Shown here piece after piece: positions 7,441 through 13,719 of a stretch of DNA of 64,000 bases. The stretch comes from Oscillospiraceae bacterium. Its GTDB lineage: Bacteria > Bacillota > Clostridia > Oscillospirales > Oscillospiraceae. The position numbers and the translations under genes were made by a program. The notes under the pieces were generated by a model. That model made no database searches. It saw nothing but the letters and a program-made list of their open reading frames with translations, and was not told where the DNA came from. The DNA is taken from positions 58,628-122,627 of the forward strand of contig JAFYAQ010000012.1 in assembly GCA_017540645.1 (NCBI GenBank), in the 5' to 3' direction. Numbering within the stretch: the stretch's first letter is position 1; each line of letters starts with the position of its first letter.

Positions 7441-9891
7441 TCAGCGGCGGACGGGAAGGGCGCGGATAATATCCAGTTCTTCCAGCGCCGCGTAGAAACC
7501 TTCGGAGAACGGCTCCCCCTCAAAGGGGAAGTACACCAGCGCAAAGAAGCCGGTCAGATCGGTGTTGAAGCTGACAGTGCCGGTCAAGGCGGAATAGCTG
7601 GTCTTGAAGGCAGTCAATGTGCCGTCGGCGTTGCGGAAAACGGCGAAGACGGCCCGGGGGTCCCAGCTCTTGGGGAGGGTGAAGCGCATGCGAGCGGTTA
7701 TTTTACAACCGGGCTCGGGGATCTCCTGTTCCCCGTCATAGACGAAGACGCTGTCGTATTCCCCGGCGTTCTGAACGACGACCTGCCATGAGGATGTGGG
7801 ATCCGCAGCGGCGGGCGAGGAGTGGGAAGGACTGCCGTGTTCGTCGGGATCCGGATCGGAGGTTTCGGAACTTTGGTGCGAGCTTGTGGATTGTCGGAAG
7901 AGCATATATCCGCTGCCGCCGGTGAGGGAGCCAGCGCCGGAGCCGCCCAGGATCCCGCTGCCGGTGAAGGCGGTGCTGGTGGAAGTGATGGAGGCGCCGG
8001 GAAGGATCGGGAAATCAGGCGCCGCTGTGATCCGGACGAGAAAAACGTTTCCAAGTGTAAAGATTGGGAGATCCGTGTTTATATTCAGAGAATCACTCTC
8101 ATAGGATATTGTTTGAAAACTGAGTTCGCCGTTTTCATCCAGGCTGTGGAGTTCTATAACGATGTTGGATACGGACTCACTGCCCAGCAGCTTCGCCAGG
8201 AGATTCTCGCCGCCCAGATAACTGGAGGCCAGCTTCAGATCGAGTACGTAGTCCCCGTCGTCGTTTTTGATGAAATAGACGGCCGAATCTACGGCGTTGT
8301 GGATCACCGTACCTCTGGCATAAGCTGTCTCATAATCTGATTCCACGATGACCAGAGGAACGGAATACGCTTCGCCTTCGCCGGTGGGAGACGGAACAGG
8401 AGACGGAGCGGGAGTCTGACCGGGAGAGATGATCAAAGGAGCACCGACGGAGGCAGAGGAACCGACATAATCATAGACGATCACATGATCACAGGAGAGC
8501 TCGGCGCTGTCCTGCAGGGCGAACTGATCTATGAAATGGTACACGCCGCCGGTGAGTTGGAGCGTTCCGCCGGATACGGCGCCGGCCAGGTCGAAGATGT
8601 TGCCGGCGCTGGGGTATTCGCTGTCGGAAAAAAGAGTGATTGTCCCGGAGTTGTTGATCGATTCCAGAACCAGCTCATTTTGATTGATGATCTGACTCTC
8701 CCCGGCGTTGACCAGGCGGTTGATCGTCACCTGGCCGTCGTTGTTGTGCAGGAAGACGATGCTTTTATCGATGTTGAGCGCGGGGATCGAACCAACGCCG
8801 TGGATGCGTATCTCGGGGGAACTGAGCTGGATGTCACAGTCAGCCAGAGCCGCGGGCGAGCCCACATCAACGCTCATGGCAGAGGCGCTTCCGCTGCCTG
8901 AAAGAGAGGAGTCCTCACCGACCACGATCCTGCCGTCGCCGGTGATCGTACCGTCCACAACAAGGGGGCCGCCGTCTGCCAATACGGCCGGAGCGGCGAT
9001 GTCGGACCAGGATCTGATCCCCTGTGTGGATTCCATGAGGATCGTGCCGCCGATTTCCACGGTCAGGGACGCGTTGGCCCCGATCGTCAGGGAGCCGTAG
9101 GTCTCGTCTATGCCGTGACTGCACTCTTCTTCTATGGGCGAGGCGGTGATGCCGTACTCTTCTACCAGAGCTTCACCTTCGTCGCCGGTATAACGGAAGA
9201 CGATCTCCCCGGTTTCTTTATTATAAACCGTGCCGCCGCTGTTGAGGAAAAGGGTGGAGCCATCAGGCACCACAAGATCCACGCCTGTGATGGTATACTG
9301 TTCATCCAGGAGACCGGGGACGCTGCCGTTTACCAGTGTATACTGGTTTATGCCAGATTTGAGGAACACGGCCACGCTGCCTGTCCCGTCCTGATATATG
9401 TCAAGGGGAGTGTGCAGATAAAACCCGCTGTTCTCTCCGAGAAACACATCGTCCAGCAGCAGCAGACCGGTACCGGTGACGTTGACATCTCCGTCGCTGA
9501 TGATCGACAGGAGCCGGTTGTAACCCGAAGCGGCGATGGACAGACCGCCTGCCCCGGAGGAGACGATGCTTGTATCCGGATGATCAAAGTTTACAAGACC
9601 CACCTGACCGGAGCTCTCATCGTAGGACCAGCCGTCCTGTTCGCTCACGTCTTTATCGCCGATGGTGATCTCGGCGGAGGACTCATCCTGGTCCGGGATC
9701 TCCTCGTCGAAGAGCTCGACTTGCCCGGCATCCTCCGCTTCCGGCGCTTCCGGAGCGGGCTCCACCGCTTCCGTGGGCGCGGGAGCGGGCAGGGACTCTT
9801 CCTCCTCCGCCGCGTGGACACGATTGCCCAGCCCAAGCACGAGGAAGACGCTCAGAAACAGACCGGCTGCTTTCTTTACGCATTTCTTCAT
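7441..9891 (-). CDS. Large secreted protein of unknown function
   Basis: About 816 residues. The start at 9891 (MKKCVKKAAG) has AGGAGC 8 bases upstream and opens with a clear signal peptide (KKAAGLFLSVFLVLGLGN, cleavage near VHA-AEEE). An acidic/proline-rich linker follows (about residues 28-65). Then come about 450 residues rich in short glycine/asparagine turns and repeated valine/isoleucine strands (phrases such as GSLTIGANASLTVEIGG and ADGGPLVVDGTITGDGRI), as in right-handed beta-helix or autotransporter-like surface proteins. A Pro/Ser/Asp linker and a small C-terminal beta domain (about the last 110 residues, ITARMRFTLPKSW…) close it. No LPxTG motif, SLH domain or C-terminal membrane helix is visible, so it is probably released or held non-covalently. 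I do not recognise a named family. Confidence 0.8.
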   Translation of the reverse strand: MKKCVKKAAGLFLSVFLVLGLGNRVHAAEEEESLPAPAPTEAVEPAPEAPEAEDAGQVELFDEEIPDQDESSAEITIGDKDVSEQDGWSYDESSGQVGLVNFDHPDTSIVSSGAGGLSIAASGYNRLLSIISDGDVNVTGTGLLLLDDVFLGENSGFYLHTPLDIYQDGTGSVAVFLKSGINQYTLVNGSVPGLLDEQYTITGVDLVVPDGSTLFLNSGGTVYNKETGEIVFRYTGDEGEALVEEYGITASPIEEECSHGIDETYGSLTIGANASLTVEIGGTILMESTQGIRSWSDIAAPAVLADGGPLVVDGTITGDGRIVVGEDSSLSGSGSASAMSVDVGSPAALADCDIQLSSPEIRIHGVGSIPALNIDKSIVFLHNNDGQVTINRLVNAGESQIINQNELVLESINNSGTITLFSDSEYPSAGNIFDLAGAVSGGTLQLTGGVYHFIDQFALQDSAELSCDHVIVYDYVGSSASVGAPLIISPGQTPAPSPVPSPTGEGEAYSVPLVIVESDYETAYARGTVIHNAVDSAVYFIKNDDGDYVLDLKLASSYLGGENLLAKLLGSESVSNIVIELHSLDENGELSFQTISYESDSLNINTDLPIFTLGNVFLVRITAAPDFPILPGASITSTSTAFTGSGILGGSGAGSLTGGSGYMLFRQSTSSHQSSETSDPDPDEHGSPSHSSPAAADPTSSWQVVVQNAGEYDSVFVYDGEQEIPEPGCKITARMRFTLPKSWDPRAVFAVFRNADGTLTAFKTSYSALTGTVSFNTDLTGFFALVYFPFEGEPFSEGFYAALEELDIIRALPVRR

Positions 9892-9959
9892 ATGGATCGC
9901 TCCTAACCGTATTTCAAAACCGTGCGGCAAGGCATCAAATCTCTATCATTCCAATTTAA

Positions 9960-9988
9960 ATTATAACAATTTTACCCGCGATTTTCAA
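9960..9988 (-). promoter_or_regulatory. Sigma-A promoter of the secreted-protein gene
   Basis: On the minus strand TTGAAA (9983-9988), exactly 17 bases, TATAAT (9960-9965). The start codon lies about 60 bases downstream of the expected transcription start. The surrounding AT-rich stretch contrasts with the GC-rich coding DNA. Confidence 0.8.
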
Positions 9989-10039
9989 TATCCAGTTAGA
10001 TAAAGTATCCAATAAATCTTTCGGGAAACGGGAAGGGAG

Positions 10040-10078
10040 GCAAACAAAACCACCGGTTCAACCGGTGGTTTTGTTTGC
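10040..10078 (-). terminator. Terminator of the feo operon
   Basis: An 18-bp perfect inverted repeat (arms 10040-10057 and 10061-10078, core ACCACCGGT) with a 3-base loop, immediately after the Cys-rich peptide stop on the minus strand. The outer arms are A/T-rich, so it works as a terminator on the minus strand and may also work on the plus strand. Confidence 0.85.
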
Positions 10079-10083
10079 GTTTT

Positions 10084-10290
10084 CTATGTTTCGGATCGCC
10101 GGCTGAGCTTGGCCTGTGCGGCGCAGGCGCTGCATCCGGTACAGCCGGCGCATCCGGAGCAGCTGCAGCCGCAGCTGCTTTTGCCTGCCTTTTTGCTGCC
10201 AATCAGACTGCGAATCGCAAGACCTGTGATCAGCGCGATGACGGTAATAAGAACGATGTTGATGAGATTGGCTGCAAGCCAGGTAATCAT
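10084..10290 (-). CDS. FeoB-associated Cys-rich membrane protein
   Basis: 68-residue small membrane protein. One hydrophobic helix (about residues 8-30, NIVLITVIALITGLAIRSL) is followed by a basic stretch and a cysteine cluster CGCSCSGCAGCTGCSAC (residues 40-56). This is the layout of the FeoB-associated Cys-rich family (FeoC-like position in Firmicutes), thought to help ferrous iron uptake, perhaps by handing over iron; direct proof is limited. The start at 10290 is supported by AAGGAG upstream. It follows feoB by 29 bases in the same operon and a strong terminator follows it. Confidence 0.9.
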   Translation of the reverse strand: MITWLAANLINIVLITVIALITGLAIRSLIGSKKAGKSSCGCSCSGCAGCTGCSACAAQAKLSRRSET

Positions 10291-10319
10291 AGGATCAGCT
10301 CCTTTCCGAGAAACTGGGA

Positions 10320-12611
10320 TCAGTGCACAGACAGCTTTTGGGCTTCCTTGTAGGGCTTGAGGAGCTGCCAGACAATCAAGGCCAGCAGGACCAGCGCCAG
10401 CAGGAGGCCGATCACATTCACGCCGCCGGCAAACAGACGTCCGACCTGCCAAACGATGAAAGCGATGACCCAGGCAAAGCAGCACTGATAGCCGATGGCG
10501 AACATGGTCCACTTGCCGCTGTTCATCTCCCGCTTGATGGCGCCCATGGCCGCAAAGCAGGGGGCGCACAACAGGTTGAAAATCATGAAGGCGTAGGCCG
10601 CCAGCTTGCCGTGACCGCCGGAGAAGGAGTCAAAGTCTTCGGAGACACGGTCCCAGATCTGATCGCCATTCTCCTCCAGCTCTTCCTCGCCATCCTGATC
10701 GTCATAGGCGTACATGATGCCGAAGTTGGCAACCACTTCCTCCTTGGCCACCAGACCGGTGACCGTGGCGGCGGTGGGCTTCCAGTCGCCGAAGCCCAGG
10801 GGCTTGAAGACGATGGAGACGGGCTGCGCCACCCGGGCCAGGATGGAGTCGTCCATGGGCTCCACCTCGTCCTCGGGAACGCCCATGCGGTCGGCCACCA
10901 CGGCGATGTACTCGTCGGTGACGACCTCTTCATCCTCGTAAAGATCATCCACCATGCCGAAGCGGCCGTTGACGGTGCCGAAGCTGGTCAGGAACCAAAT
11001 GATGATGGAGGAAATAACGATGACGGTGCCGGCGCGCTTGATGAAGCTCCAGCCCCGCTCCCAGGTGCCCCGCAGTACATTGCCCCAGGCGGGCAGGTGG
11101 TAGGCGGGCAGCTCCATAACAAAGGGGGCGGGATCGCCGGCGAACATTTTGGTCTTCTTCAGCATGATGCCGGAGATCACGATGGCGGCCACGCCGATGA
11201 AGTAAGCGGAGGTGGCGACCCAGGTGCTGCCGCCGAAGAGCGCGCCCGCGATCAGGCCGATGATGGGCATCTTGGCGCCGCAGGGCATAAAGGTGGTAGT
11301 CGTGACCGTCATACGGCGATCGCGCTCGTTTTCAATGGTACGGGAGGCCATAACGCCGGGGATGCCGCAGCCGGTGGCCACCAGCATGGGGATAAAGCTC
11401 TTGCCGGAGAGACCGAAGCGCCGGAAGATCCGGTCCATGATGAAGGCGATACGGGCCATGTAGCCGCAGTCCTCCAGCAGGCAGAGCATCAGGAACAGGA
11501 CCAGCATCTGGGGCACAAAGCCCAGCACTGCGCCCACGCCGGCGAAGATACCGTCGGAGATGAGACCCACCAGCCAGGGCGCAACGCCCCAGCCTTCCAG
11601 AATGGCGCGGGAGCCGTCGGTCAGCCAGGCGCCGCCCAGCACATCGTTGGTCCAGTCGGTCAGGAAGGTGCCGATAGAGACGCCGCCGTCGGCAATGGAG
11701 GTGCCCATGGACAGGGCGTAGACCAGGAACATGACGACAACAAAGATCGGCAGGGCAAGGATGCGGTTGGTTACGATCTTGTCGATCTTGTCTGAAACGG
11801 TGAGCTGACCCGTGCCTTTCTTCTTGTAGATGCCTTTCAGCATCTGGCCGATGTAAATATAACGCTCGTTGGTGATGATGCTCTCGGCGTCGTCGTCCAG
11901 TTCTTTTTCGGCGGCGGCAATATCGTTTTCAATGTGGGCCTTTACCTCGTCGGTAATTTGCAGGCCTTCCAGCACCTTCTCGTCCCGCTCGAAGAGCTTG
12001 ATGGCGTACCAGCGCTGCCGCTCCTCGGGCAGGTTATGTACGGTGACTTCCTCGATGTGGGCCAGCGCGTGCTCCACCGGGCCGGAAAAGCTGTGCTGGG
12101 GAATGGTCTTGCCGTTTTTCGCGGCTTCAATGGCGGCAGTGGCCGCCTCCTTGACACCGTCACCCTTCAGGGCGGAAATCTCCACGATCCGACAGCCCAG
12201 CTGACGGCTCAGTTCCTTCACATGGATGCTGTCCCCGGACTTTTTGACCAGGTCCATCATGTTCAGCGCGATGACCACGGGGATGCCCAGTTCGGTGAGC
12301 TGGGTTGTCAGATACAGGTTGCGCTCCAGGTTCGTGGCGTCCACGATGTTCAAAATGGCGTCCGGCTTTTCCTCGATCAGGTAATTCCGGGCCACGACCT
12401 CCTCCAGCGTATAGGGGGAGAGGGAATAGATGCCGGGCAGGTCGGTCAGAATGACCTCCTTATCCACGATCAGACGGCCTTCCTTCTTCTCCACGGTGAC
12501 GCCGGGCCAGTTTCCCACGAACTGGTTGGAGCCGGTCAGTTTGTTGAACAGGGTGGTTTTACCGCTGTTCGGGTTGCCCGCCAAAGCGATGCGCAGTTTT
12601 TTGTTCTCCAT
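10320..12611 (-). CDS. feoB: Ferrous iron transport protein B (FeoB)
   Basis: GTPase-linked Fe2+ importer of the inner membrane, 763 residues, near normal length. The N-terminal G domain shows G1 GNPNSGKTTLF (residues 11-21), G3 DLPGIYSL and G4-like NMMDL. A helical linker (about 170-270) leads to the membrane domain with two Gate motifs, including CGIPGVMASR and CAPCFAAMGAIK, each holding a cysteine thought to contact iron. A charged insertion around residues 560-650 (YEDEEVVTDEY, DDQDGEEELEENGDQ) lies between the late helices, as in clostridial FeoB. The ATG is preceded by GAGGTGG inside the end of feoA, so translation is coupled. It is part of feoA-feoA-feoB-Cys-rich. Confidence 0.97.
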   Translation of the reverse strand: MENKKLRIALAGNPNSGKTTLFNKLTGSNQFVGNWPGVTVEKKEGRLIVDKEVILTDLPGIYSLSPYTLEEVVARNYLIEEKPDAILNIVDATNLERNLYLTTQLTELGIPVVIALNMMDLVKKSGDSIHVKELSRQLGCRIVEISALKGDGVKEAATAAIEAAKNGKTIPQHSFSGPVEHALAHIEEVTVHNLPEERQRWYAIKLFERDEKVLEGLQITDEVKAHIENDIAAAEKELDDDAESIITNERYIYIGQMLKGIYKKKGTGQLTVSDKIDKIVTNRILALPIFVVVMFLVYALSMGTSIADGGVSIGTFLTDWTNDVLGGAWLTDGSRAILEGWGVAPWLVGLISDGIFAGVGAVLGFVPQMLVLFLMLCLLEDCGYMARIAFIMDRIFRRFGLSGKSFIPMLVATGCGIPGVMASRTIENERDRRMTVTTTTFMPCGAKMPIIGLIAGALFGGSTWVATSAYFIGVAAIVISGIMLKKTKMFAGDPAPFVMELPAYHLPAWGNVLRGTWERGWSFIKRAGTVIVISSIIIWFLTSFGTVNGRFGMVDDLYEDEEVVTDEYIAVVADRMGVPEDEVEPMDDSILARVAQPVSIVFKPLGFGDWKPTAATVTGLVAKEEVVANFGIMYAYDDQDGEEELEENGDQIWDRVSEDFDSFSGGHGKLAAYAFMIFNLLCAPCFAAMGAIKREMNSGKWTMFAIGYQCCFAWVIAFIVWQVGRLFAGGVNVIGLLLALVLLALIVWQLLKPYKEAQKLSVH

Positions 12612-12612
12612 C

Positions 12613-12840
12613 TTATTCCACCTCGATCATTTCCGCGTCGGCCTTGCGGATCGACAGCTCGTAATTTCTCACGTTGATCTCGATCGGGTCGCCCAGGGGG
12701 GCGAGTTTGCGGACATAGACCTCCACGCCTTTTGTGATGCCCATGTCCATGATGCGGCGTTTGACCGCGCCCTCACCGTGAAGCTTCACGACCTTGACGG
12801 TCTCGCCGACCATCGTGTCTCTGAGTGTTTTCATCCTCAT
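12613..12840 (-). CDS. feoA: FeoA-domain protein, second copy
   Basis: 75-residue SH3-like FeoA protein, a cytosolic accessory factor of FeoB. Recognisable parts are the N-terminal TLRDTMVGETVKVVKLHGEG strand pair, KRRIMDMGITKGVEVYVRKLAPLGDPIEINVRNYELSIRKADA with the MGI turn, typical of FeoA. The stop codon is 1 base from the feoB start, and the gene end carries the feoB ribosome site. The preceding gene is another FeoA, so the pair may act as a heteromer or replace the two-domain FeoA found elsewhere. Confidence 0.93.
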   Translation of the reverse strand: MRMKTLRDTMVGETVKVVKLHGEGAVKRRIMDMGITKGVEVYVRKLAPLGDPIEINVRNYELSIRKADAEMIEVE

Positions 12841-12864
12841 CTCTCCTTTATCTGCATTTTTTGA

Positions 12865-13077
12865 TCAAACCATGATCTTGGCGGCCATTTCCCGGCTGAT
12901 AGCAACCCGGGTTCCCTTGATCTTGACGATCAGATTCCCTCCGATGGCGTTCATCACCGTGACGTCGCCGCCTGCAACAAAGCCCAGATCTTCCAGGTGC
13001 TTTTTCATCTCGGGGCTTCCTCCCACCCGACGGATAATGTTTTCCTCGCCTGTCTCAGCCAGTATCAGAGGCATCAT
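12865..13077 (-). CDS. feoA: FeoA-domain protein, first copy
   Basis: 70-residue FeoA-domain protein. It has the same SH3-like pattern as the next gene: RRVGGSPEMKKHLEDLGFVAGGDVTVMNAIGGNLIVKIKGTRVAISREMAAKIMV, with the LGF turn and the final RVAISREMA strand typical of iron-transport or DtxR C-terminal SH3 domains. A GAGGAGGG ribosome site precedes the ATG at 13077. It opens the feo operon and reads away from the DtxR-like regulator. Confidence 0.92.
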   Translation of the reverse strand: MMPLILAETGEENIIRRVGGSPEMKKHLEDLGFVAGGDVTVMNAIGGNLIVKIKGTRVAISREMAAKIMV

Positions 13078-13127
13078 TCCCGGCCCTCCTCTCTATAAGT
13101 TAAATAACTTTAACCACTGGGCTGCAA

Positions 13128-13153
13128 AAGCGGTTAGGAACCCCTAACCGCTT
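13128..13153 (-). promoter_or_regulatory. Inverted repeat at the feo transcription start, candidate metal-regulator operator
   Basis: A perfect 11-bp inverted repeat, AAGCGGTTAGG (13128-13138) and CCTAACCGCTT (13143-13153) with a 4-base loop, just downstream of the feo -10 box. The half-sites contain GGTTAG/CTAACC, the core of DtxR/IdeR boxes, but the spacing between them is wider than in the known box. A second palindrome, AAGTTA-AA-TAACTT, lies at 13097-13110. It may be the operator of the adjacent DtxR-like protein, or an RNA hairpin in the leader. Confidence 0.5.
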
Positions 13154-13156
13154 GGA

Positions 13157-13185
13157 AGTTTAACATATCTAATTTTAGTTGTCAA
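13157..13185 (-). promoter_or_regulatory. Promoter of the feo operon
   Basis: On the minus strand TTGACA (13180-13185), 17 bases, TAAACT (13157-13162). The consensus -35 and exact spacing make it a good sigma-A promoter. It sits between feoA and the divergent metal-responsive regulator. Confidence 0.8.
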
Positions 13186-13251
13186 CATCTAACATGCTTG
13201 TCCCTTGCTTTTTTTTGCGGTCCGTGATAAGCTTACCGATGGGTGATGATT

Positions 13252-13629
13252 ATGACGATTTACAAGTCTGCGGAGGATTATCTGGAAGCGATGCTCATGC
13301 TCAAGGAGGAGCGGGGCTATATACGCTCTATCGACGTGGCGGAAAAGCTGGGTGTGACCAAGCCCAGCGTCAGCTATGCCACCAAGCGCTTGAGGGAGAA
13401 CGGATATATCTCTCAGGACAGCGCCGGAATGATCCTGCTGATGGAGCCGGGCCTGGAGATCGCCGAACGGATGTACGAACGGCATAAGCTCCTTACCGAG
13501 CTTCTGATCGGCCTGGGCGTCAGTCCGGATACCGCCCGGGAGGATGCCTGCAAGATTGAACACGATTTGAGCGTGGAGAGCTTTGACGCGATTCGCCGTC
13601 ATGCCCAGAAGTATCGCGGAGATCGGTAA
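13252..13629 (+). CDS. DtxR/MntR-family metal-dependent transcriptional regulator
   Basis: About 125-residue winged-helix repressor of the DtxR/MntR type. The N-terminal HTH runs IYKSAEDYLEAMLML…RSIDVAEKLGVTKPSVSYATKRLRENGYI, followed by the dimerisation/metal domain ELLIGLGVSPDTAREDACKIEHDLSVESFDAI, which holds the usual Glu/Cys/His ligands (EDACKIEHDLS). No C-terminal SH3 domain is present, so it is of the short MntR-like form. Start ATG 13252 is preferred (GGGTG 6 bases upstream), with GTG 13243 possible. It lies head-to-head with the feo operon, so Fe2+-controlled repression of feo is likely; Mn2+ cannot be excluded. Confidence 0.9.
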   Translation: MTIYKSAEDYLEAMLMLKEERGYIRSIDVAEKLGVTKPSVSYATKRLRENGYISQDSAGMILLMEPGLEIAERMYERHKLLTELLIGLGVSPDTAREDACKIEHDLSVESFDAIRRHAQKYRGDR

Positions 13630-13645
13630 AAGATATTTCATTTGG

Positions 13646-13680
13646 TACCCGGCTGTGCTGTCAAATTTAACAGTCGGGTA
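13646..13680 (+). promoter_or_regulatory. Inverted repeat upstream of copA
   Basis: TACCCGGCTGT (13646-13656) and ACAGTCGGGTA (13670-13680) are complementary except for one position. The right arm lies over a possible -35 (TTTAAC 13666-13671) with TATTGA 17 bases further on. It could be a copper-repressor operator or the terminator stem of the upstream regulator, although no T-run follows. Confidence 0.4.
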
Positions 13681-13719
13681 TCGGAATATATTGACATGTA
13701 CCCCGCAAAGGAGAAAACA

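Noticed and set aside
10323..11795. 490-codon plus-strand frame opposite feoB
   Set aside because: Antisense shadow of feoB; the protein has no recognisable domain and no ribosome site.
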